NCBI GenBank assembly: GCA_035363115.1
Contig: DAOSEM010000009.1
Span: 62,001-126,000, forward strand
Length of the DNA stretch: 64,000 bases
Source: Syntrophales bacterium
GTDB taxonomy: Bacteria; Desulfobacterota; Syntrophia; Syntrophales; PHBD01
Direction of reading: 5' to 3'
The notes under the pieces were generated by a model. That model saw nothing but the letters and a program-made list of their open reading frames with translations, did not search any database and was not told the DNA's origin. Shown here one piece after another: positions 50,289 to 56,827 of the stretch. The position numbers and the translations under genes are program-made. The number at the start of each line of letters is the position of its first letter. The stretch's first letter is position 1.

Positions 50289-50394
50289 CATTCATGTCCT
50301 GTATGAGAAGGACACGGGACTGCAGATAGAAGGCAATCCTCCGCTTCATCCATTCTTCAGCACGCGAACGGGATACGGGCAAAAGGAGCGGCCG

Positions 50395-51750
50395 ATGGCG
50401 GATCTTCATTTCTCCCAGGAATTCACCGAGTCGCTGATGAATGCCGTCAGCGACGGCGTGACGGCCATCGACCGGGATCTGCGCATCATCTACCAGAATG
50501 CAATCATCCGTCGTCAATACGGATCCCGTATCGGCGAAAAATGCTTCGCCGCCTACCGCGGCCGCGTCGAGCCGTGCGAAGACTGCCTCATCCTCGACGT
50601 GCTGAAGGACGGCAAGCCGCGCACCGGAGTGCGCGACATCCGGCTGCCGGACGGAAACGTCCTGATTGTTGAATTCAAGTCGCTTCCGCTGTCCGATGCG
50701 GACGGGAACATCGTCGGCGCGGTGGAGGCGGTCAGGGACGTCACGCAGCACGTGCGTCTTGCGGACGAGTTCAGCGCGCTGCGGCGGGAGATGGTGCGCA
50801 GGGCGCAGTTCGAGAACATCGTCACCCAGTCCAAAAAGATGAAGGCCGTTTTCCGGCTGATCGAGCGGGTGGCGGCAACGTCCAGCTCCGTCATGATCTA
50901 TGGAGAGTCCGGGACCGGAAAGGAGCTGGTCGCGCGGGCGATCTTCGCCAATTCCAACCGCCGGGACAAGCCCTTCGTATCCCTGAACTGCGGCGCCATT
51001 CCCGAGAACCTCCTGGAGTCCGAGCTGTTCGGCCACATAAAGGGAGCCTTCACGGGCGCGGTCCGGGATCATGTCGGACTGATCGAGACGGCGGACCAGG
51101 GAACGCTGTTTCTCGACGAGGTTGCGGAATTGCGCGCTCCCCTGCAGGCAAAGCTCCTGCGGTTCCTGCAGGAGGGGGAAACGCGGCGCGTGGGAGAAAA
51201 CCGGGTCCGGAAATACAATGTGCGCATCATTGCGGCGACCAACCGCAACCTGGAGCAGGCGGTCCGCGACGGTGCTTTCCGGGAGGACCTCTTTTTCCGG
51301 CTGAACGTGATCCCCGTCTCCCTTCCCCCTTTACGGGAGCGCCCGGAAGACGTCCCCCTGCTTGCCAGTCACTTTCTGCTGCGTCTCTGCGACGAGCACG
51401 GGCGCCGGATTAACGCCATCGCGCCGCAGGCGCTCAGGGCGCTGCTGGAATATCCATGGCCCGGGAACGTGCGGGAGTTGGAGAACGCCATGGAATATGC
51501 CATCCACCTTACGGAAGACGGCGAGCCGATCCGGGTTGCCCAGCTCCCGAAGAAGATCGCCGGAAGTACGGAGACGGCGGATGACGTCCTGTTGCCCCTG
51601 TCGCTGGAAGGCTATACCAAGCACATGATCCTGTCCCTCCAGGCCGCTCACACTGAGGAGGAGATCGCCGCCACACTGGGAATCAGCCGCAAGAATCTGT
51701 GGGAAAAGCGAAAACGTCTGGGCGTCCCCCGCCCCACCCCTAACCGCTGA
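50395..51750 (+). CDS. PAS-domain sigma-54-dependent activator with a Cys-bearing sensor
   Basis: From ATG 50395 (AAAAGGAGCGGCC upstream) the product is 451 aa. The PAS domain (about 8-125) includes the insert EKCFAAYRGRVEPCEDCLIL with Cys50, Cys61 and Cys64, an arrangement that could bind a metal, metalloid or Fe-S cluster. The AAA+ domain follows: Walker A GESGTGKE, ESELFGHIKGAFTGA for sigma-54 contact, LFLDEVAEL, and YPWPGNVRELENAMEYA. A Fis-type helix-turn-helix is at the end (EEEIAATLGISRKNLWEKRKRLG). It probably acts on the palindromes and -24/-12 promoter immediately downstream, driving the Cys-tailed protein at 51985 and perhaps the following genes. Confidence 0.93.
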   Translation: MADLHFSQEFTESLMNAVSDGVTAIDRDLRIIYQNAIIRRQYGSRIGEKCFAAYRGRVEPCEDCLILDVLKDGKPRTGVRDIRLPDGNVLIVEFKSLPLSDADGNIVGAVEAVRDVTQHVRLADEFSALRREMVRRAQFENIVTQSKKMKAVFRLIERVAATSSSVMIYGESGTGKELVARAIFANSNRRDKPFVSLNCGAIPENLLESELFGHIKGAFTGAVRDHVGLIETADQGTLFLDEVAELRAPLQAKLLRFLQEGETRRVGENRVRKYNVRIIAATNRNLEQAVRDGAFREDLFFRLNVIPVSLPPLRERPEDVPLLASHFLLRLCDEHGRRINAIAPQALRALLEYPWPGNVRELENAMEYAIHLTEDGEPIRVAQLPKKIAGSTETADDVLLPLSLEGYTKHMILSLQAAHTEEEIAATLGISRKNLWEKRKRLGVPRPTPNR

Positions 51751-51770
51751 CCCCAACCTTCCCCGATCCT

Positions 51771-51819
51771 GTTACCAACCGTAACACCCTGCCCCGGAAA
51801 ATTTGTTACCAATCGTAAC
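51771..51819. promoter_or_regulatory. Two GTTACC-N-GTAAC palindromes, candidate enhancer sites
   Basis: GTTACCAACCGTAAC (51771-51785) and GTTACCAATCGTAAC (51805-51819) differ at one base. Each is an inverted repeat GTTAC-N5-GTAAC. They are 34 bp apart and lie 108-156 bp before the -24 element at 51927, the normal place for an enhancer-binding protein. The activator gene ends at 51750, so it is the obvious binder. Confidence 0.75.
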
Positions 51820-51926
51820 GCGCTTCGAATGATGCAGCGCAGCCCCCTTTTGCAGTTCCGTAAATAATTTATGATTATCAATATGTTACAACGATGGCGG
51901 CCTTCTCCCGGAGCCATGCCGGGACA

Positions 51927-51942
51927 TGGCACGGGAACTGCT
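51927..51942 (+). promoter_or_regulatory. Sigma-54 (-24/-12) promoter
   Basis: TGGCAC-GGGAA-CTGCT matches the consensus TGGCAC-N5-TTGCW at all positions but one. The invariant GG (51928-51929) and GC (51940-51941) are ten bases apart. The predicted start near 51953 gives a leader of about 32 nt to the ATG at 51985. Confidence 0.8.
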
Positions 51943-51984
51943 CTTACCGGTCTCAAAGCAAACCGAAAGGAGGTCACCCGAAAC

Positions 51985-52527
51985 ATGGAAAAGACAGAGC
52001 GCGTCATGAGCGACGGAGAAAAGATTCTGGTCGCTCTGGGGGCGGCAATCGGCGGCGGTTGTGAGAAATGCGCGGAGAATCTTCTCAAGCTCGCAGAAGG
52101 ACAGGGGGTTGCCGCGGAAGAGCTGGCATCGGCATGCCGGATGGGATTCGAGGCGAAATCGGAAGCCATCCGCTCCATGAAAGAGCGGCTGGCCGGGATG
52201 TTTAAAGCCGACGGGCAAGCCGGTGAGGAGGGCCGGAAGACGGACCTGCGGAAGTGCGCGGCCATGATTCGTGCCGCGGCATTTGCCGCGGCCAACGCGG
52301 CCCCGGATGCCGCGGATGAACTGAAGCAGGCATTCAAAGAAGGAGCGGGCAAAGGGGATTTCAGGATGTGCCTGTCCATCGTCAGGACGATCCGCGAAAA
52401 GGCGGCGACATTCGCCGACCAGGACGTCCTGGAGAGGATGGAGGGCGTCATGTCCGATGGACGGAAGACGGACAAGGAGTCGGTCGGCGTGTGCTGCACG
52501 GACGGCCCCTCCTGCGCATGCAATTAA
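51985..52527 (+). CDS. CMD/AhpD-like helical protein with Cys-rich tail
   Basis: The 180-aa product starts at ATG 51985, ten bases after AAAGGAGGT. LVALGAAIGGGCEKCAENLL holds a C-x-x-C pair (Cys26, Cys29) in the position of the AhpD/carboxymuconolactone-decarboxylase motif. It is followed by a second half of Ala-rich helices (AAMIRAAAFAAANAAPDAADE). The C terminus is VCCTDGPSCACN. The N-terminal half aligns with the 86-aa protein at 56478-56738, which has the same kind of Cys-ending tail. A thiol-redox or metal(loid)-binding role is likely. It is the first gene of the sigma-54-controlled unit. Confidence 0.75.
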   Translation: MEKTERVMSDGEKILVALGAAIGGGCEKCAENLLKLAEGQGVAAEELASACRMGFEAKSEAIRSMKERLAGMFKADGQAGEEGRKTDLRKCAAMIRAAAFAAANAAPDAADELKQAFKEGAGKGDFRMCLSIVRTIREKAATFADQDVLERMEGVMSDGRKTDKESVGVCCTDGPSCACN

Positions 52528-52537
52528 GGAGCGAGCC

Positions 52538-52783
52538 ATGCATCGATCAAACGGGAAGGAAATGAGTGCCTGTTTTTCGGGATCCGGAGAACGGGAAGGT
52601 CGAGGGGAATGGTGCCGGCGGACCAGGCTGGGAATCCTGTTCATCATCGTCGGGACACTGTTGCTGATGGCAAAGGTCGGCTGGATTGACGGCAGCCTGT
52701 TTTTCCCGCTGACGATGATCATCGTCGGGCTGTGGATCTGCCTGACTTCCGTGATGTCGAAAAGAAAGAAGGTATCACCTTGA
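52538..52783 (+). CDS. Small membrane protein (81 aa)
   Basis: ATG 52538 follows AAGGAGCGAGCC, 10 bp after the preceding stop. A polar N terminus is followed by two membrane segments separated by a short loop (RLGILFIIVGTLLLMAKVG and FFPLTMIIVGLWICLTSVM) and a Lys-rich end. The layout resembles LiaI/LiaF-type or DUF5668 two-helix proteins. Function is unknown. Spacing suggests it is the second gene of the unit starting at 51985. Confidence 0.7.
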   Translation: MHRSNGKEMSACFSGSGEREGRGEWCRRTRLGILFIIVGTLLLMAKVGWIDGSLFFPLTMIIVGLWICLTSVMSKRKKVSP

Positions 52784-52826
52784 CAAACAACAAGATGAAC
52801 GGCCATCCAACCGGAAAGGAGACTAC

Positions 52827-53321
52827 ATGATTTCTCCCCGTATGCCCTGGTGGAAAGGCACCCGCGGTGAATGGTATGTCGTCGGGCAGGCCGCCCTGTT
52901 CCTGCTGGTCGCGTTCGGCCCGAGAAACGGATGGGCGCCGCCGGCCTGGCCGCATCCGTATGTGCAGGTTGGGCTCTTCCTGGGCGGCCTTCTGATGCTG
53001 GCCGGGTTCCTCCTGGTCGTGACCGGCGCAATGATGCTGGGAAGAAACATTGCGGCCGTGCCATGCCCCAAGGAGGGTGCGCCGCTGATTGTCAGCGGAC
53101 CCTATTCCTTCGTGCGCCATCCCATGTACGGAGGCGCGATCATCATGGCCTTTGGGTGGGCCTTCTTCAGCCAGGGCTGCCTCACGTTTCTTTATGCCTT
53201 GATTCTGTTTGCGTTTCTGGACCTCAAAGCGCGTCGGGAAGAGCGGTGGCTTAAGGATGCCTTTTGCGGCTACGCGGAATATCGGAAGCGCGTCAAGAAG
53301 TTGATTCCCTATGTGTATTGA
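52827..53321 (+). CDS. Isoprenylcysteine carboxyl methyltransferase-like membrane protein
   Basis: The 164-aa product starts at ATG 52827 after AAGGAG. It has four hydrophobic segments and the hallmark of ICMT/PEMT-type methyltransferases, GPYSFVRHPMYGG (about 93-105), followed later by RREERWLKDAFCGYAEYRKRVKKLIPYVY, the usual E-E-x-x-L...Y..Y...V ending. Bacterial members are SAM-dependent membrane methyltransferases of unknown substrate. Its position in a sigma-54-driven unit ahead of hgcCAB is notable, but no functional link to mercury methylation is established. Confidence 0.85.
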   Translation: MISPRMPWWKGTRGEWYVVGQAALFLLVAFGPRNGWAPPAWPHPYVQVGLFLGGLLMLAGFLLVVTGAMMLGRNIAAVPCPKEGAPLIVSGPYSFVRHPMYGGAIIMAFGWAFFSQGCLTFLYALILFAFLDLKARREERWLKDAFCGYAEYRKRVKKLIPYVY

Positions 53322-53381
53322 CGTCCACCGATGAAGCGGATGTTCACCCGGGACGAGTTTTATGGACCATGCTTTTCATGC

Positions 53382-53410
53382 TTGACAACCACTCCATTAT
53401 CATTTAAATC
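53382..53410 (+). promoter_or_regulatory. Candidate sigma-70 promoter of hgcCAB
   Basis: TTGACA (53382-53387), a 17-bp spacer and TAAATC (53405-53410) form a perfect -35 and a weak -10. The -35 is preceded by a CATGCTTTTCATG repeat (53369-53381). Transcription would start near 53417, about 53 nt before hgcC. Confidence 0.5.
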
Positions 53411-53433
53411 AGCAGCGTCTGATTCATCTGATT
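53407..53433. promoter_or_regulatory. Inverted AATCAG/CTGATT repeats over the hgc promoter, candidate operator
   Basis: AATCAG (53407-53412) and CTGATT (53419-53424) form an inverted repeat with six bases between. A further CTGATT follows at 53428-53433. The set overlaps the -10 and predicted start of the hgcC promoter, where a repressor would block transcription. ArsR (encoded at 63650) or the AbrB-type HgcC itself are candidate binders. Confidence 0.5.
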
Positions 53434-53469
53434 TTATCATATCCCGCAATCTGCGGGGGAGGTGGTTTC

Positions 53470-53754
53470 ATGGCCAAGGCCAAGACGAATGCGAATACGG
53501 CCTGTTGCGCTTCCGAAGACAGGGAATCGAGCTGCTGCCAGATCGAATCGCTCATCAGCGTCGATGAGCGTGGCCAGATGGTTCTCCCGAAAGACATCCG
53601 CGACAGGGCAAACATCAAGGCCGGCGACAAGCTCGCCCTGATCAGCTTCCAGAAGGGCGGCGAGATCTGCTGCCTGACGCTGCTCAAGGCCGACAATCTG
53701 GCCGACCAGGTAAAGGGCTTCCTCGGCCCGGTGATGCGTGATGTCGTCTCCTGA
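53470..53754 (+). CDS. hgcC: HgcAB-associated AbrB/MazE-type protein
   Basis: The 94-aa product starts at ATG 53470 after GGGGGAGGTGG. A Cys-containing N terminus (Cys12-Cys13, Cys22-Cys23) precedes a SpoVT/AbrB swapped-hairpin domain (LISVDERGQMVLPKDIRDRANIKAGDKLAL, about 28-57). A third Cys pair follows at 67-68 (GEICCLTLL). Proteins of this kind precede hgcA in many mercury-methylating bacteria and are labelled HgcAB-associated. The three vicinal Cys pairs suit Hg(II) or As(III) sensing. It lies 39 bp before hgcA. A regulatory role is inferred, not shown. Confidence 0.85.
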   Translation: MAKAKTNANTACCASEDRESSCCQIESLISVDERGQMVLPKDIRDRANIKAGDKLALISFQKGGEICCLTLLKADNLADQVKGFLGPVMRDVVS

Positions 53755-53793
53755 TAACAAGCTGGTATTCCTTGTCTGTCCGGAGACGGTATC

Positions 53794-54948
53794 ATGAAGA
53801 TTCCCGGGGCCGATTCATCGAGCCAGTTCGCTTTTCTTCCCATGGCGTCACCACAGGCCTGCGCCCTGGCGGATACGGATGTCCCTGTACAGGCGCCCCC
53901 CTCTCTTGATCAATCCTTTGTGATCGGGAACGTTGACGCTCCCGTGGGAAAGATTCCCCAAGTCTCTTCGCTCCTCATATGGCGCGACCGCTGGGGCTCG
54001 TTCAAGGCACGCTGGGGCGTGGGCAGGATGGACTATGCCATCGATCCGGGCCTGTATGCGCTCGGATCGCCAGACGAGGGATCTCCCGTACTCGTCACGG
54101 CCAACTACAAGATGAGCTTCGACCGCCTGCGGGAGGCCCTGCCGGGACGGAACCTCTGGATCCTCGTCCTTGACACGGACGGCATCAACGTCTGGTGCGC
54201 CGCCGGCAAGGGCACCTTCGGAACGGGGGAACTGATCCGACGCATCAAGGCGAGCGGCCTGGCCGATTGCGTGAGGCACCGCGATCTGATCCTGCCTCAA
54301 CTGGGCGCCCCGGGCGTCTCCGCCCACCTGGTCCGGAAGCTGTCCGGGTTCAAAGTCCACTACGGCCCGATTCTCGCCCGGGACATTCCCGCCTATCTCG
54401 ACGCCGGCATGAAAGCAACGCCCGGGATGCGGCAAAAAACGTTCCCGCTTCTGGAGCGCTCCGTACTCATTCCCATCGAACTGGTCGCGGCGATGAAGCC
54501 CGCGGTCGCGATCATCCCCGTCCTGCTGTTGATCAGCGCACTCGGCGGGAACGGGTCTTTCCTGCAGAACATGCTTCACGACGGAATCTTTTCGCTGACG
54601 GCCTTCCTGCTGGCGATTGTTTCCGGCGCAATCCTGAGCCCGATTCTTCTGCCCTATCTCCCCGGGCGCGCCTTTGCGACGAAGGGATTTTCCGTCGGTC
54701 TCTCAACAGCGATCCTCCTTCTTTATGCATGGGGATTGGACCTGGATAGTTGGCGGGACATCCTGCTCGGGGGGGCCTGGCTGCTCATGATCCCGGCATT
54801 TTCGGCCTTCCTGGCGATGAACTTCACCGGGGCATCCACCTACACGTCTCTCTCCGGGGTGAGGCGAGAAATGCGATGGGCCTTGCCGATGGAAATCGGC
54901 GCCGGCGTTTCCGGCTTTGCCGTTCTGCTGATTTCACGCTGGTTCTGA
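53794..54948 (+). CDS. hgcA: Mercury methylation corrinoid protein HgcA
   Basis: The 384-aa product starts at ATG 53794 (GGAGACGG upstream). Its N-terminal corrinoid-binding domain holds the diagnostic cap-helix motif NVWCAAGK at residues 132-139, with Cys135 as the proposed lower cobalt ligand. It continues with GTFGTGELIRRI, LPQLGAPGVSAH and the KATPGMRQKTFPLLER linker. Five membrane segments follow (about 222-245, 258-284, 295-310, 320-345, 362-382), including the conserved NFTGASTYTSLSGVRREM. HgcA transfers a methyl group from methylcorrinoid to Hg(II). Length and motif are intact, so the gene looks functional. The first 45 residues are a divergent extension. Confidence 0.96.
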   Translation: MKIPGADSSSQFAFLPMASPQACALADTDVPVQAPPSLDQSFVIGNVDAPVGKIPQVSSLLIWRDRWGSFKARWGVGRMDYAIDPGLYALGSPDEGSPVLVTANYKMSFDRLREALPGRNLWILVLDTDGINVWCAAGKGTFGTGELIRRIKASGLADCVRHRDLILPQLGAPGVSAHLVRKLSGFKVHYGPILARDIPAYLDAGMKATPGMRQKTFPLLERSVLIPIELVAAMKPAVAIIPVLLLISALGGNGSFLQNMLHDGIFSLTAFLLAIVSGAILSPILLPYLPGRAFATKGFSVGLSTAILLLYAWGLDLDSWRDILLGGAWLLMIPAFSAFLAMNFTGASTYTSLSGVRREMRWALPMEIGAGVSGFAVLLISRWF

Positions 54949-54958
54949 GGATATCACG

Positions 54959-55285
54959 ATGAGTATGATCTACCTGAAAAACGTGGTGACGCTGGAAGTC
55001 GATCGGGAAAAGTGCACGGGCTGCGGCGTGTGCCTGGAGGTTTGCCCGCACGAGGTCCTTGAACTCCGCGAAAAGCGCGTCCGCATCCGGAATCGCGATG
55101 CCTGCATGGAGTGCGGCGCCTGCAGCCGGAATTGCCCCGCCGGCGCCGTGTCCGTCGAGGCGGGCGTCGGATGCGCCGCCGCCGTGATCAACGGTCTGTT
55201 GTACCGGCAAAGCGCTTCCTGCGGCTGCAGCGTCGATCCGAAGAACGCGTCCGCGGGAAAGGTCAAGGGAACCTGCTGCAGTTGA
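54959..55285 (+). CDS. hgcB: Mercury methylation ferredoxin HgcB
   Basis: The 108-aa product starts at ATG 54959, 10 bp after hgcA. Two [4Fe-4S] motifs are visible: Cys19-x2-Cys22-x2-Cys25-x3-Cys29 and Cys49-x2-Cys52-x2-Cys55-x3-Cys59, the latter as CMECGACSRNCP, matching the strictly conserved HgcB form. Cys72 and a Cys88/Cys90 pair follow, and the C-terminal vicinal pair is Cys106-Cys107 (GTCCS), as expected for Hg(II) handling. HgcB is thought to reduce the HgcA corrinoid and deliver Hg. Its stop lies 40 bp from the converging ECF sigma gene. Confidence 0.95.
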   Translation: MSMIYLKNVVTLEVDREKCTGCGVCLEVCPHEVLELREKRVRIRNRDACMECGACSRNCPAGAVSVEAGVGCAAAVINGLLYRQSASCGCSVDPKNASAGKVKGTCCS

Positions 55286-55299
55286 TCGCGACGGCAAAA

Positions 55300-55318
55300 C
55301 CGGCGGTATGGCCGCCGG
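55300..55318 (-). terminator. Short hairpin between convergent hgcB and the ECF sigma gene
   Basis: CCGGCGG (55300-55306) pairs with CCGCCGG (55312-55318) around a five-base loop. On the minus strand it is followed by TTTTGCC, a short T-run, so it can end the arsenic-cluster transcript. On the plus strand it could also slow transcription out of hgcB. Confidence 0.6.
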
Positions 55319-55324
55319 CGCTGA

Positions 55325-55981
55325 TCAGGCAATCGAGGGGAGAATAGAGGTCAATTCCTTCCGGTCACAGGCAAATTCATTCTTTTCATTCCAGTAGAGG
55401 GTGCATCCATTCGACAGGGCTTCCCGCAGCCGGGCTCGTGCCCTGTGAAGGCGCACTTTCGCGTTGCGGAGACTTAGCCCCAAAATTTCAGCGATTTCCT
55501 TATCCTGGTATCCCTCCAGATCACTCAACAGGATGACTGCCCGGTAGTCGGCGGGCAGCCGGTCGATGATCTCCCGGATGCACGCATTCATCTCGTACCG
55601 GATGACCTGCCCTTCCGTTGATTCATCGATCCCGCCAGCCGGGGCATTCCGAATCTCCCCGATGCTGACGGGATCATACTCCCTTGAAATGTCTTCCGTC
55701 ACAGCCGGTTTCGCGTGAGCACGGAGATGGTCCAGGGCTGTGTTCGTGGCGATTTTGTATATCCACGTGGACACGCTGGCGTCACCCCGGAATTCCTGCA
55801 TTCCTTTGCCGACCTTTTCAAAAACCTCCTGGGCCAGGTCTTCCGCCTCTTCCCGACCGACCATCCTGGACAGGTATCGCAGGATTTTCGGGCGCAAGGA
55901 ATCATGAATCTTCCGAAAGTCCAGAGGGTCGCGAGTCACCACGTTGAGCGATTCCTCTTCATAATGGCCGTTACCCTTCAC
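55325..55981 (-). CDS. ECF-type RNA polymerase sigma factor
   Basis: The 218-aa product starts at GTG 55981 with AGGAG eight bases upstream. Region 2 reads ILRYLSRMVGREEAEDLAQEVFEKVGKG and then FRGDASVSTWIYKIATNTALDHLR. Region 4 reads LPADYRAVILLSDLEGYQDKEIAEILGLSLRNAKVRLHRARARLREAL. A short C-terminal tail with two Cys (NGCTLYWNEKNEFACDRKEL) is unusual. No anti-sigma gene is adjacent. Its position as the last gene of the minus-strand cluster suggests it responds to or serves the metal(loid) response; targets are unknown. Confidence 0.9.
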   Translation of the reverse strand: MKGNGHYEEESLNVVTRDPLDFRKIHDSLRPKILRYLSRMVGREEAEDLAQEVFEKVGKGMQEFRGDASVSTWIYKIATNTALDHLRAHAKPAVTEDISREYDPVSIGEIRNAPAGGIDESTEGQVIRYEMNACIREIIDRLPADYRAVILLSDLEGYQDKEIAEILGLSLRNAKVRLHRARARLREALSNGCTLYWNEKNEFACDRKELTSILPSIA

Positions 55982-56008
55982 AGCACAACTCCTGCCCGAT
56001 GCGTTTGC

Positions 56009-56464
56009 TCATGCCGCCTTTTTCACGGCGCCGATCTTCAGTTTCCCTTCGAGAATGAGTGTCTGAATGAGGGAAACACAAGCCTCTTCGTCAATCCCCA
56101 GCGCAGCGGCTATTTCCGCCGGCTCCGCAGTCTTCATCCGGTCCAGCAGCTCCAGGATCTTCTGCTCCTGGTTCCGTGACCACTGCCTGAAAGCCCCCTG
56201 CAACTCCGTCTCCCTCGGAGCCATTTGACGGCTCATCATTTCCATACAGGACCGCATCATCGAGCCCCGCATGCCCCTCCATGATCCATCCGCTCGACTC
56301 CCCGCGCTCATGGCAACCGAATTCCCGCCGGATGCCCCCGATGCGGCCATTTCTCTCATGCACCGACGGGCCGCGCCAAACATCATGATCATAAAAATGA
56401 TCATGCACAGAAAGGGAATCAGGCAGAACCAGATCCACGTCTCATTTCCGTAGAAGGGCCACAT
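56009..56464 (-). CDS. Single-pass membrane protein with a C-terminal helical domain
   Basis: From ATG 56464 (GAGGAGGAATGCC upstream) the product is 151 aa. One membrane segment, IWFCLIPFLCMIIFMIMMFG (about 11-30), is followed by a Met/Arg/Ser-rich linker. A C-terminal region (about 95-145: QEQKILELLDRMKTAEPAEIAAALGIDEEACVSLIQTLILEGKLKIG) looks like a small winged-helix domain. I do not recognise a named family. It is 13 bp from the CMD-like gene upstream and clearly in the same unit. Confidence 0.75.
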   Translation of the reverse strand: MWPFYGNETWIWFCLIPFLCMIIFMIMMFGAARRCMREMAASGASGGNSVAMSAGSRADGSWRGMRGSMMRSCMEMMSRQMAPRETELQGAFRQWSRNQEQKILELLDRMKTAEPAEIAAALGIDEEACVSLIQTLILEGKLKIGAVKKAA

Positions 56465-56477
56465 GGCATTCCTCCTC

Positions 56478-56738
56478 TCAGCCGCAGCACCCGGTTCCCG
56501 AACAGGCAACCTTCACGGGTGCATCATTGCGGTCCGTCAAATGAGCGGCAAGGCGGTCCATGCTCGACGCGGCTCCTTTCCTGACGGCTCTTCCCGTCTC
56601 GATGGCCTCTTCCACCAGCCCGGAGTCGAGCCCCATGGATTGCGCCTTCTCGAGATGGTACTCCAGGCAGGGATGGCAATTGCACGCCACGGAAGCGCCC
56701 ACTGCGATCAGCTTTTTCGTTTGTTCATCCAGTTTCAT
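56478..56738 (-). CDS. Small CMD/AhpD-like protein with vicinal Cys tail
   Basis: ATG 56738 follows GAGGAGGT by seven bases; a TTG two codons upstream is unlikely. The 86-aa product carries AVGASVACNCHPCLEYHL with Cys19, Cys21 and Cys24, the CMD-type C-x-x-C region, then a helix AIETGRAVRKGAASSMDRLAAHL. The tail is VACSGTGCCG, with a vicinal Cys pair at 84-85. It aligns with the N half of the protein at 51985-52527. Such small CMD-like proteins recur next to arsenic genes; a thiol-transfer or metalloid-binding role is inferred. Confidence 0.8.
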   Translation of the reverse strand: MKLDEQTKKLIAVGASVACNCHPCLEYHLEKAQSMGLDSGLVEEAIETGRAVRKGAASSMDRLAAHLTDRNDAPVKVACSGTGCCG

Positions 56739-56827
56739 CTCCAAGACCTCCTCTGCATTTTTACCCGTTTAGACGAGCGATTGTTCCAAAAGGATACGCA
56801 GGGAGGCAATGGTCCCGCAAAATTCTA

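Noticed and set aside
51839..51854. TTTTGCA as a -12 element nearer the palindromes
   Set aside because: The matching -24 position reads GCAGCC without GG, whereas 51927-51942 has a nearly perfect -24/-12 pair.
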